Source: an uncultured Bacteroidota bacterium
GTDB taxonomy: Bacteria; Bacteroidota; Bacteroidia; Flavobacteriales; Flavobacteriaceae
Assembly (NCBI GenBank): GCA_902519955.1
Contig: CABYMF010000006.1
Location: 1-56,819 of the forward strand
Length of the DNA stretch: 56,819 nucleotides
Direction of reading: 5' to 3'
How positions within the stretch are numbered: position 1 is the stretch's first letter; every line of letters starts with the position of its first letter. Positions 11,235 to 20,093 of the stretch are shown here, piece after piece. Below the pieces are notes generated by a model. That model did no database searches and was not told the DNA's origin. It saw nothing but the letters and a program-made list of their open reading frames with translations. Made by a program: the position numbers and the translations under genes.

Positions 11235-11891
11235 ATGAATAAAAAACGTGCATTAGAATTATTTTTATGGGTTCTCTCAATATTTTTTGCCTCTCAAATA
11301 TACAGTTCTATTAACGGACCAATAAAATTTAATCAAGTAAAAAACGATAGGTATACTCAGGTTATAGACAGACTTAAGGATATTAGGACTGCTCAAATTG
11401 CTCATAAAGATGTAAATGGCGTTTATGCAAACAATTTTGATAGTTTAGTTAGTTTTATTGATAACGGTATTTTCACAGTAATTGAAAAAAGAGATTCATC
11501 TTATTTAGAGTACAATAGGACTTACAGGATTGATATGTTAAAAGAAGTTGAGATTGTTGACACTTTAGGATTTGTTCCTGTCAAAGATTCTTTATTTGGA
11601 GATAACGAATCATACAAAATGATGGCTAAAGTTCCAATTGAAGGTACTGACTCAGAGTTCTCAATAAAAGCTGATATAATTGATAAGAATGGATACCAAG
11701 TACCTGTCTTTGAAGTGAAAGTAAAAAAAGATGTTGTTTTGTTTGACCAAAATAAAGATTTACTAGATCAAGAAAACAAAGTTATCTCTGTAGACGGAGT
11801 TAATGGACCCGAGATTATTTTAGGATCAATGAGTGACGTAAGCACAAGCGGAAATTGGCCTACAATTTTTGATGCAAAAAACAAAGACTAA
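11235..11891 (+). CDS. Conserved flavobacterial hypothetical protein with N-terminal membrane helix and pilin/pseudopilin-like region
   Basis: ORF 218 aa; hydrophobic helix LELFLWVLSIFFASQIY followed by RYTQVIDRLKDIRTAQIAHKDVNGVYANNFDSLVSFID, resembling the pseudopilin post-helix pattern. Confidence 0.65.
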   Translation: MNKKRALELFLWVLSIFFASQIYSSINGPIKFNQVKNDRYTQVIDRLKDIRTAQIAHKDVNGVYANNFDSLVSFIDNGIFTVIEKRDSSYLEYNRTYRIDMLKEVEIVDTLGFVPVKDSLFGDNESYKMMAKVPIEGTDSEFSIKADIIDKNGYQVPVFEVKVKKDVVLFDQNKDLLDQENKVISVDGVNGPEIILGSMSDVSTSGNWPTIFDAKNKD

Positions 11892-12621
11892 GATTAGTAA
11901 GGCTTCTATTTATCAGTTTGAATCATTCTTTCATTTACGCTTTTTGAGTGAGAGTATCTCATCATCATATACCGATAAAGTCAAATTGCCTAAAATTTCA
12001 AAAATTTTTAAAAATTCACCTGTAAACTCACTAGAGGTTATACATTTTAATTCACCTCCCTCAATAATTCCAGTTAAATTTTATGATAAAGATATTAAGG
12101 CTAAGTATTTAGAAACCAATATAGGCTCTATTAATAATATTGATGAGGATATATCTGCTGATCAAAAAATTAATGTTGTCTATTCAAAGAATAAAGACTT
12201 ATCAAAGATTTTAGGTTTAAATAAACAAAAATATAGTCATGTAAATCATTTTACTCAGTTATATAATTATTTAAGTGGAGTAGTTGACAACTCTGATGGA
12301 TTATCATTTTTTATAAAAATAAGTAGTGGATCTTTTGAAATAATGATATATAATAAAAATGAGTTTGTATTTTTTAACACCTTTAAAATAGTTGATGAAA
12401 ATGAGTTCTTGTATTATACCTTCTTTGTCCTGAAAAACTTCCAAAGTTCAATTAAAAAAGATAAAATTATATTTATAGGTAAACATGAAATCTTCGACAA
12501 TTATTATAATCTAGCATCCAAATATTCAAGGATTGACTTTGTTGAAGATGGTGCTCATTCTATACTAAATTTTGAAGATAATTTTTTTTCAGTAATAAAT
12601 GCGAATAATATCAGGGACTAA
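11872..12621 (+). CDS. DUF3822 family protein
   Basis: Pattern GSFEIMIYNKNEFVFFNTFKIVDENEFLYYTFFVLKNF resembles the DUF3822 family; immediately upstream of rsmD, as commonly seen in Bacteroidetes; ATG at 11872 (track uses TTG 11869). Confidence 0.75.
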   Translation: MQKTKTKISKASIYQFESFFHLRFLSESISSSYTDKVKLPKISKIFKNSPVNSLEVIHFNSPPSIIPVKFYDKDIKAKYLETNIGSINNIDEDISADQKINVVYSKNKDLSKILGLNKQKYSHVNHFTQLYNYLSGVVDNSDGLSFFIKISSGSFEIMIYNKNEFVFFNTFKIVDENEFLYYTFFVLKNFQSSIKKDKIIFIGKHEIFDNYYNLASKYSRIDFVEDGAHSILNFEDNFFSVINANNIRD

Positions 12622-13144
12622 AAAAAGCATATTAATTAGGGCTCGAAAAGATCTTCCAAGCAGACCCACTACTGACAAAGTAAAAGAATCTCTGTTTAAT
12701 ATATTATCAAATAAGTTTAAAATTGATGAACTTAAAGTTTTAGACTTATTTGCAGGCACAGGGAATATATCATATGAGTTTTCTTCAAGAGGATGTAAGA
12801 AAATATTTTCAGTTGATAATAACTTTAAGTGTATAAAGTTTATTAGAGATACCGCATTAAAACATGGATTTGATATTGTCACTAGGAAAAATAATTCTAA
12901 AGATTTTTTATTAAATACTAACGAGAATTTTGATATCATTTTTTTGGATCCGCCCTATAACTTCTCAATGGATCAATACCTTGATTTAATAAATGTAATT
13001 AAACAAAGAAATCTTCTATTTGAAAATGGGGAAATAATTATTGAACATAGCTCAAATATTTCTTTAATAGAAAAGAATAATAAAATTGATGAAAGGAAAT
13101 ATGGAAGTTCTATTTTAAGCTTTATAAAAAAAGCAAGCCTATAA
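12599..13144 (+). CDS. rsmD: 16S rRNA (guanine(966)-N(2))-methyltransferase RsmD
   Basis: ORF 181 aa; MRIISGTKKS..RPTTDKVKESLFN, LDLFAGTGNISYE, FLDPPY motifs. Confidence 0.94.
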   Translation: MRIISGTKKSILIRARKDLPSRPTTDKVKESLFNILSNKFKIDELKVLDLFAGTGNISYEFSSRGCKKIFSVDNNFKCIKFIRDTALKHGFDIVTRKNNSKDFLLNTNENFDIIFLDPPYNFSMDQYLDLINVIKQRNLLFENGEIIIEHSSNISLIEKNNKIDERKYGSSILSFIKKASL

Positions 13145-13413
13145 GCCGGATTCTGTCTAGTCTTATCATTTATCTAGATGTAATATTACTATTACATTCA
13201 TACCGCCTACCCTTCTACATAAAACGAGCAGTTTTAAAGTGTAGATATACTTGGCGTTTCACCATGTAGAGTTTACAAGATTCCACTACAGCATTACCTG
13301 TACATACTTTCTGTTGCACTATTCCTATCCATTACAGATGACGGGTGTTACCCGCTACATTGCTCTTCGGTGTCCGGACTTTCCTCTGAAAAATCAGCGA
13401 TAAGAAGGCTTGC
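13133..13413 (-). ncRNA. rnpB: RNase P RNA (bacterial class A-like)
   Basis: Reverse complement contains AGAGGAAAGTCCGGACACCGAAGAGCA, GCGGGTAACACCCGTC, GTGCAACAGAAAG, ATGGTGAAACGCC and 3' ACAGAATCCGGCTTATAG; P1 termini GCAAGCC (13413-13407) / GGCTTGC (13139-13133) are complementary. Confidence 0.95.
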
Positions 13414-13417
13414 AAAG

Positions 13418-13425
13418 CAAATATA
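13418..13425 (-). promoter_or_regulatory. Candidate -7 element of rnpB promoter (TATATTTG on minus strand)
   Basis: Perfect TAnnTTTG four nt upstream of the RNase P RNA P1 5' strand; no TTG found at conventional -33 spacing. Confidence 0.5.
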
Positions 13426-13462
13426 AGATTTGTTGATAATTTTATTAAAAAAAATACTTCAA

Positions 13463-13495
13463 TTGAAGATTAAATTTTCTCAATCTTTATATTTG
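13463..13495 (+). promoter_or_regulatory. Candidate dnaX promoter: TTG (13463-13465)-N22-TATATTTG (13488-13495)
   Basis: Perfect TAnnTTTG ending only 5 nt before the dnaX ATG. Confidence 0.5.
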
Positions 13496-13500
13496 TTTAA

Positions 13501-14559
13501 ATGATTAGTTCAATTTCATCTGCTTCAGAATATAGGCCAAAAAGCTTTAATGACATGATAGGTCAAGATGCGATTGTAAAGACATTAAATAATGCAATAA
13601 AAAATGACAATATCCCTCAAGCTCTCCTTTTTTGTGGACCTAGAGGAGTCGGCAAAACATCATGTGCTAGAATTCTTGCAAAGACGATAAACAATTTAGA
13701 GGATGACTTTGAGTATAATATTTTTGAATTAGATGCTGCTTCAAATAATTCAGTAGAAGATATAAGAAATATAACCGATCAAATTAGAATCCCTCCACAA
13801 ACTGGAAGATATAAAGTCTATATAATAGATGAAGTTCATATGTTGTCTAATCAAGCATTTAATGCATTCCTCAAATCTTTAGAGGAACCACCTGAACATG
13901 TTGTTTTTATTCTAGCAACTACAGAAAAAAATAAAATTTTACCTACAATTTTATCAAGATGCCAAATATATGATTTTAAAAAAGTTGATAATGAATCTAT
14001 TATAAAGCTATTATCAAAAATATGCAAAGAAAAGAAGGTTAAATATGAAGATGGTTCTCTCTCATTAATTGCCGAAAGGTCTGATGGATCAATTAGAGAC
14101 TCTTTATCAATATTTGACAGGTTAGTTAGTTTCACTGATTCAAATCTTACTATTAGTGAAGTAACATTAAATCTGAATGTTCTGGACTTTAATACATATT
14201 TCAAAATATCAGAATTAATTAATAAAAAAGACATTCCAGGTATTCTTAATCTATATAATGAAGTATATATTAAAGGATTTGATGATATAAATTTTTTGAA
14301 TGGATTATCAAAGCATTTAAGAGAGTTACTTATCTATAGTCTAAACTCATCTGATAAACTTTCAGATTATAAAAATGAGCTAAGTAACAGATATTTAGAT
14401 CATTCGAAATATATATCAAATAATAATTTAATATCAATGATAGATATCATTAATGATACTTTAATCAATTATCAAAAAGTTAATGACAAAAGAATTCATC
14501 TTGAACTCTGTTTAATGAAATTAGCATCTTTAAATAGCATTAAAAAAAAAAGTCTTTAA
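13501..14559 (+). CDS. dnaX: DNA polymerase III gamma subunit (short DnaX product, in-frame termination)
   Basis: ORF 352 aa; YRPKSFNDMIGQDAIVKTL, GPRGVGKTSCARI, IIDEVHML, LEEPPEHVVFILATTE; ends KKKSL* right after domain III. Confidence 0.93.
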   Translation: MISSISSASEYRPKSFNDMIGQDAIVKTLNNAIKNDNIPQALLFCGPRGVGKTSCARILAKTINNLEDDFEYNIFELDAASNNSVEDIRNITDQIRIPPQTGRYKVYIIDEVHMLSNQAFNAFLKSLEEPPEHVVFILATTEKNKILPTILSRCQIYDFKKVDNESIIKLLSKICKEKKVKYEDGSLSLIAERSDGSIRDSLSIFDRLVSFTDSNLTISEVTLNLNVLDFNTYFKISELINKKDIPGILNLYNEVYIKGFDDINFLNGLSKHLRELLIYSLNSSDKLSDYKNELSNRYLDHSKYISNNNLISMIDIINDTLINYQKVNDKRIHLELCLMKLASLNSIKKKSL

Positions 14560-15110
14560 TTAAGACAACTGAGTTAGTAAATAGCATTCAAAATACATTA
14601 CCTGACATTGAAGTTGTTAAATCCAAAGATTCTGAGAAATTATTTAACCAACCTATAAAAAAAGATGTTTCATCATTATCCATAGCAAGTCTAAGGTTTA
14701 AAAAGTCTGTTGAAGATGAAGCTAATGATATAGATTTAGAGCTACCAAACGATGATTTTACTGAGAATGATTTTCAAATAGCGTGGAAGAAGTTCTGTGA
14801 GTCTGAAAGAGATAAGGGTAACAAGAATATTCTATCATTATTAAATATGAATCTACCATCTATAAATGATAATATAATTATTGTCAATACAGTCAATAAG
14901 ATGAATTTTAAAGAGATGAAAGAATATAAGAGTAAAATACAAACATTTATATCAAAAGAACTGAATAATTATTCTTTAACTATAGATGTAATATTATCTG
15001 AAGAAACAGGTAAAAAGACATTCTTAGATAGTAATGAAAAACTTAAAATTATTCAAGAAAGCAATAATAGTATAAGCTCTCTAATTGAGGAATTTAAGTT
15101 AAGGATCTAA
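13501..15110 (+). CDS. dnaX: DNA polymerase III tau subunit (long DnaX product via -1 shift at the A10 tract; predicted 536 aa)
   Basis: Manual translation of the -1 frame from 14550 shows no stop until 15110 and yields KSLIKTTELVNSIQ...AWKKFCESERDKGNKNILSLLNMNLPSINDNIIIVNTVNK...YSLTIDVILSEETGKK..., resembling the conserved DnaX C-terminal domain; the track ORF 14847-15110 is its 3' part. Confidence 0.8.
14542..14566 (+). promoter_or_regulatory. Putative slippery site (A10, 14542-14551) with immediate hairpin GTCTT-TAATT-AAGAC (14552-14566) containing the gamma stop codon TAA (14557-14559)
   Basis: Read directly: ATT AAA AAA AAA AGT CTT TAA in frame 0; -1 slip on A AAA AAA gives AAG TCT TTA ATT AAG. 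Confidence 0.65.
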
Positions 15111-15995
15111 TTTACAGCCATTTTTCTCATAAAAGATCTCTTTAATCATTCCATCAACAAGGCCTACCTTTGGAATAAACATTTTATTAGACCTTACTGA
15201 CTCCATAGTCAAGATAAATATTTCTAATGCAGGTATTATTACATCAGCTCTATCAGGATTTAGATCATACTTAATCATTCTTTCTTTGAAGCTATGTATC
15301 TGCACGTTGTTGAGTAGATCTTTTAAAGAAATATATGAAATCGGTTTACCGGTTTTAGTGCTTGTCATCGTCTGTATTTTATTAATATTTCCTCCTGTTG
15401 CAAATAACTTGACTTTATCATTTTGTTCAATATTTGATTTTAACCATTTCTTTATCTCATTTATGGTTAAGGGATTTATTGTATTATTTAAAAGCCTAAC
15501 CGTACCTATTTTAAATGATTTAGATTTTTTATCTAAGCCTCTTCTTAAAATAGAGTATTCGGTACTCCCACCTCCAACGTCAACATATAGATAAGTCTTG
15601 TTAAATTCTAATTTAGATAATGGATTACCTTTGGCTATAATTTTAGCTTCTTTTAGACCATTAATTAAATTGATTTTTAAACCCGATGTCTCTTCAACCT
15701 CTGAAATTACTTTTAAGTAGTTTTTTGACTCTCTTAATGCTGAGGTGGCATAAATTTGATATTCATCAACATTATGGACTCTCATAATATATTTAAATGA
15801 GATAAGTGCTTCAGAAAGTGTTTTAATCTTTTTGTCTGAGATTATACCATCCCTAAAAGAGTCTTCTCCTAGTCTTAAAGGCAATCTTAAGTAGGAATTT
15901 TTTTGAAATATATCTTGATTTTCTGATTGAATCACATAGCAAATTAATATTCTAACAGCATTGGATCCAATATCAATAGCAGCAATCTTTTTCAA
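15099..15995 (-). CDS. Ppx/GppA family exopolyphosphatase
   Basis: ORF 298 aa; AAIDIGSNAVRILI and YVDVGGGSTE motifs; adjacent to ppk. Confidence 0.9.
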   Translation of the reverse strand: MKKIAAIDIGSNAVRILICYVIQSENQDIFQKNSYLRLPLRLGEDSFRDGIISDKKIKTLSEALISFKYIMRVHNVDEYQIYATSALRESKNYLKVISEVEETSGLKINLINGLKEAKIIAKGNPLSKLEFNKTYLYVDVGGGSTEYSILRRGLDKKSKSFKIGTVRLLNNTINPLTINEIKKWLKSNIEQNDKVKLFATGGNINKIQTMTSTKTGKPISYISLKDLLNNVQIHSFKERMIKYDLNPDRADVIIPALEIFILTMESVRSNKMFIPKVGLVDGMIKEIFYEKNGCKLDP

Positions 15996-18038
15996 CTACT
16001 CTAAGATATTATTAAAATAATCATAAGTGTCCCATTGTGACCTTATTTTTTTATCTGAATTATTAACAAATTTATTTTGAGGTTCATTATTAATCAATCT
16101 AGTTTTTATATTATCCTCATCACTTATTTTAAGTGTTTCTAGTATTTGATTTTTAAGATCTTCTTGATATATTGGACATGCAACTTCAACTCTTTTTTCA
16201 ATATTCCTTGTCATTAAGTCAGCTGAAGAGATGTATACTTTTTTATCACCTCCATTCTCAAAGACATAAACTCTTGAGTGTTCAAGATATTTATCAACAA
16301 CACTTTTAACCTCAATATTTTCACTGAGACCGAATTTATTTGGAATTAGACAACATATTCCTCTGACTAATAATTTAACCTTAACTCCTGATCTACTGGC
16401 CTCATATAGTTTATCAACAAATTTATAACTGGTAAAGCTATTTAACTTTAAAATAATTCCTCCATTAAGGCCTTTTTTAACGTTAGTTATTTCGTTATCA
16501 ATCAAGTCAAATAATTTTCTTGATGTATGGTGAGGTGAAACAATCAAATGTTTATAATCAAGTATTTTATAATTAGATTGGAGGAAATCAAATACTTTAT
16601 TTATTTCTTTTAATATTTTTTGATTAGATGTGAATAGAGTGAAGTCAGAATAAACTTTTGCTGTAGACTCATTAAAATTTCCAGTGCTAACAAAACCATA
16701 ATATTTATTTTTTTTACTCTTAAACCTTTCAATTAAACAGATCTTTGAATGAACTTTTAGTCCTTTAACTCCATAAATCAGATCTACACCAGCAGCTTTT
16801 AACTCTTGAGAAACTTTTATATTATTTTCCTCGTCAAATCTAGCTTGTAGTTCTATCTGGACTAAAACTTTTTTTCCATTTTTAGCTGCATTTATCAAAC
16901 AACTTATCACATTAGATTTCTTTGATAGCCTATACAATGTTATTTTAATAGATTTTACAGTAGGATCAATGGCTGACTGTCTTAAAATTGATATTAAATA
17001 TGAAAATGAATGGTATGGAGTATACATTAGGTAATCTCTATCCAGAAGTTGATCCAAAAGGTTTAACTCAATATTAAACTTATTGATATCTAAGGCCTTA
17101 TCTTTTGGATATAAAAGGTCTGTTCTTCCTAGATCAGGAAAGTTCATATAGTCACTTCTATGATGATATTTACCTCCTGGTATTAGACTATCATGAGAAG
17201 TAATTTTAATTTTTTTAATAAGATAATTTAATGTTCTTTCAGGAATAGATTCATCATAGACTAGTCTTACTGGGTTGCTTATTTTTCTTTGATCTACATA
17301 CTGTTGAATTTTTTTTATGTAGCTTTTTGATAAATCCATATCATCAATATCTAGCTCTGCATCTCTTGTAATCTTCAACATATGCGCTTCTATACTAGAG
17401 TAATTAAAAAAGCTAAATAAGATGTCCAAATTATATCTAATTATATCATCAATAAACATTATATATTGCTTATTATTTTTTTTAGGGAGGACTACGAACC
17501 TACTAATATTTCTGGGGATTTCTACTAAAGCACGTATATCATCAGCATTTTTTAATCTAAGATTTGTAATTAGAAAAGCTTTATTATCATTAAAATCATG
17601 ATATTTATTATTTGAGAGCATGACTGTAACTAGTGATGGACTAATTCTTCTAATAAAGTAATCTTTTAGGAATTCTTTGTGTGAATCTGGAACATTATTT
17701 TCATCAAGAAATACTATATCTTCTTTACTTAGTGATTTTTCAATTGAATTAAGTATTAAAGAACTTTCAGACTGAAGATTTATAACTTTTGAAGTTATTT
17801 TATCAAGTAAGTCTTTTGCGGCTATATTATCCTTGTTATTTTTATTTGAAGCTCTAGCATCAGCAATTCTCTTGATTGTTGCATATCTAACTTGAAAGAA
17901 TTCATCAAGATTATTTGAGAATATACCAATAAATCTTAACCTCTCTAATATTGGAACATCTTCGTTAGATGCCTCTTGCAGCACCCTTGCATTAAAATCT
18001 AACCAGCTTAACTCTCTATTTATGTATTTAGATTCCAA
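15996..18038 (-). CDS. ppk1: Polyphosphate kinase 1
   Basis: ORF 680 aa; NRELSWLDFNARVLQEA, VQIELQARFDEENNI, HSKICLIER, STGNFNESTAKVYSD. Confidence 0.96.
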   Translation of the reverse strand: MESKYINRELSWLDFNARVLQEASNEDVPILERLRFIGIFSNNLDEFFQVRYATIKRIADARASNKNNKDNIAAKDLLDKITSKVINLQSESSLILNSIEKSLSKEDIVFLDENNVPDSHKEFLKDYFIRRISPSLVTVMLSNNKYHDFNDNKAFLITNLRLKNADDIRALVEIPRNISRFVVLPKKNNKQYIMFIDDIIRYNLDILFSFFNYSSIEAHMLKITRDAELDIDDMDLSKSYIKKIQQYVDQRKISNPVRLVYDESIPERTLNYLIKKIKITSHDSLIPGGKYHHRSDYMNFPDLGRTDLLYPKDKALDINKFNIELNLLDQLLDRDYLMYTPYHSFSYLISILRQSAIDPTVKSIKITLYRLSKKSNVISCLINAAKNGKKVLVQIELQARFDEENNIKVSQELKAAGVDLIYGVKGLKVHSKICLIERFKSKKNKYYGFVSTGNFNESTAKVYSDFTLFTSNQKILKEINKVFDFLQSNYKILDYKHLIVSPHHTSRKLFDLIDNEITNVKKGLNGGIILKLNSFTSYKFVDKLYEASRSGVKVKLLVRGICCLIPNKFGLSENIEVKSVVDKYLEHSRVYVFENGGDKKVYISSADLMTRNIEKRVEVACPIYQEDLKNQILETLKISDEDNIKTRLINNEPQNKFVNNSDKKIRSQWDTYDYFNNILE

Positions 18039-18516
18039 TTTTAAAATTATTTAAATAAGATATTGGTTTCAAATTTATAATATCCGACCAATTATCAGAT
18101 TTAAATTTTAAGGAAAACCATCTTGCAGTCGGTAAATTTAAAATTTTATTTTCAGAAAAATAATTTGATATCTCAGTAAATGCCGGGTTATGACCAACTA
18201 ATACAACATCTGAGTATTTATTGTCAATAGTCTCTATAAATTCAAACACCTTATTATAGTTAAAAGTATACAGTTCATCACAAATTTTAATTTTATCTAA
18301 ATTAATTGATAAAGTTCTTGATAATAAAACTGAAGTATATAATGCTCTATTTGCAGAACTAGTGAATATTATTTCAGATGAAATAAAATGGTCCTTTGAT
18401 AAATTAGAAATTTTTTTAATTTTTTCAATACCAATTTCACTTAAAGGCCTATTAATATCTTCTATGTTATTTTCCCATGAAGATTTAGAATGCCTTAAAA
18501 AAGTAATTACCTTCAT
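18028..18516 (-). CDS. Histidine phosphatase family protein (SixA-like)
   Basis: ORF 162 aa; FLRHSKSSW RHG-like motif and VGHNPAFTE. Confidence 0.85.
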   Translation of the reverse strand: MKVITFLRHSKSSWENNIEDINRPLSEIGIEKIKKISNLSKDHFISSEIIFTSSANRALYTSVLLSRTLSINLDKIKICDELYTFNYNKVFEFIETIDNKYSDVVLVGHNPAFTEISNYFSENKILNLPTARWFSLKFKSDNWSDIINLKPISYLNNFKIGI

Positions 18517-19152
18517 CTAAGGTGATAAAATTTGAATATCCCATAAATCATCTGTTAAACAACAAATAATTCTATTATGAAGTCTATTTTCCCTTCCTTG
18601 CCAAAACTCAATTTCTTTAATAGACAACTCTATACCTCCCCAGTTATCAGGTCTTTTCAAATCTGAGCCTTTATTTTCATTTAAAAATTTATTATACCTA
18701 TCTAATAACTCTTGATGACTTTCAATTACTTGGCTTTGATTTGATACAATTGCAGCAGCTTGACTATTAAAGGGTCTTGAGCTAAAATATAAATCCGAGT
18801 AATTTTTATCTGACTTTTTTGCTGTTCCTTTAAAAATAACTTGTCTCTCTAAAGAAGGCCAATAAAATGAAGCACATAAATTAGGGTTATTTGATATTGC
18901 TCTTCCTTTATTACTATCATAGTTTGTAAAGAAGACTAAACTTCTGTCTTTAATCTCTTTTAAAAGAACAACTCTGGATGATGGTAAGTTATCCTCAACA
19001 GTTGAAATTGTCATTGCATTAGGCTCAATTATTCCATCTGACCCTTCTGCATCTTTAAACCATTTTTTAAAGAATTCAATGGGATCATCTCCTACATCAT
19101 TAATACTTAATGAGTCTTTATCATAAAATTTTCTATAGTTAAATAGTTTCAT
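18517..19152 (-). CDS. pdxH: Pyridoxamine 5'-phosphate oxidase
   Basis: ORF 211 aa; SRVVLLKEIKDRSLVFFTNYDSNKGRAISNNP, EFWQGRENRLHNRI. Confidence 0.95.
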   Translation of the reverse strand: MKLFNYRKFYDKDSLSINDVGDDPIEFFKKWFKDAEGSDGIIEPNAMTISTVEDNLPSSRVVLLKEIKDRSLVFFTNYDSNKGRAISNNPNLCASFYWPSLERQVIFKGTAKKSDKNYSDLYFSSRPFNSQAAAIVSNQSQVIESHQELLDRYNKFLNENKGSDLKRPDNWGGIELSIKEIEFWQGRENRLHNRIICCLTDDLWDIQILSP

Positions 19153-20093
19153 TGTTCACTTATTGAAAAATTCATCTTCGATGCTAGTAAATAAATAACA
19201 GCCATCCTTATGGCTACACCATTTTCTACTTGATCTAAAATAATTGAATTATTTGATTCTACAATTTCAGAGGTAATTTCTACACCTCTATTAATTGGTC
19301 CAGGGTGAAGAATTAAGATATCTTTTTTTATATTATTTATTTTTGTAGTGTCAAGTCCATATAACATTGAATATTCTCTATCATTTGGAAAATAGGATTT
19401 TTCCATTCTTTCCTTTTGGACTCTTAAAACATTAACTGCATCACACCACTTCAGAGCCTTGATTATGTCTCTCTCGATTTTGACATCAAGACTTTCAATT
19501 TCTCTTGGTATCAAACTTAAAGGACATGATATTTTAATATTTGCTCCCAGAAGATTAAGTGCATAGATGTTTGAGAGAGCAACTCTAGAATGAAGTATAT
19601 CTCCTACAATTAATATGTTTTTATCTTTTAAATCTCCCAGATTCTCTGTTAATGAAAAACAATCTAATAAAGCTTGAGTTGGATGTTCATGGGCACCATC
19701 TCCTGCGTTTATGATGCACGAATTGGTGTTTTTAGACAAGAGTAAAGGTGATCCAGGGTTTGGATGTCTTAAAACAATCATATCTACTTTCATAGCAAGT
19801 ATATTATTTACTGTATCAGTTAAAGATTCTCCTTTCTTGACCGAAGAAGATGAGCTAGAAAAGTTTACAACATCTGCTCCTAATCTTTTCTGAGCTAATT
19901 CAAAAGATATTTTGGTTCTAGTACTATTTTCAAAAAATAAATTAGCAATTGTTATATCTCTAAGAGTAGGTACTTTTTTTATTGGTCTATTAATAATCTC
20001 TTTAAAATGTAGAGCAGTCTTAAAGATTAAATTAATATCTGACTTTTTAAGAGATTTAATACCTAAAAGATGGTCTACACTCAATTTATCCAT
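19149..20093 (-). CDS. pyrB: Aspartate carbamoyltransferase catalytic subunit
   Basis: ORF 314 aa; FFENSTRTKISFELAQKRLGADV, DGAHEHPTQALLD, LHPGPINRGVEI. Confidence 0.96.
   Translation of the reverse strand: MDKLSVDHLLGIKSLKKSDINLIFKTALHFKEIINRPIKKVPTLRDITIANLFFENSTRTKISFELAQKRLGADVVNFSSSSSSVKKGESLTDTVNNILAMKVDMIVLRHPNPGSPLLLSKNTNSCIINAGDGAHEHPTQALLDCFSLTENLGDLKDKNILIVGDILHSRVALSNIYALNLLGANIKISCPLSLIPREIESLDVKIERDIIKALKWCDAVNVLRVQKERMEKSYFPNDREYSMLYGLDTTKINNIKKDILILHPGPINRGVEITSEIVESNNSIILDQVENGVAIRMAVIYLLASKMNFSISEQ

Noticed and set aside
12589-12939. 116-aa minus-strand ORF opposite rsmD
   Set aside because: Shadow ORF of a confident RsmD coding sequence.
13640-13745. Missing four-cysteine zinc module in DnaX (ILAKTINNLEDDFEYNIFELDAASNN)
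   Set aside because: As far as I recall, absence of this module is usual in Flavobacteriia DnaX, so not novel.
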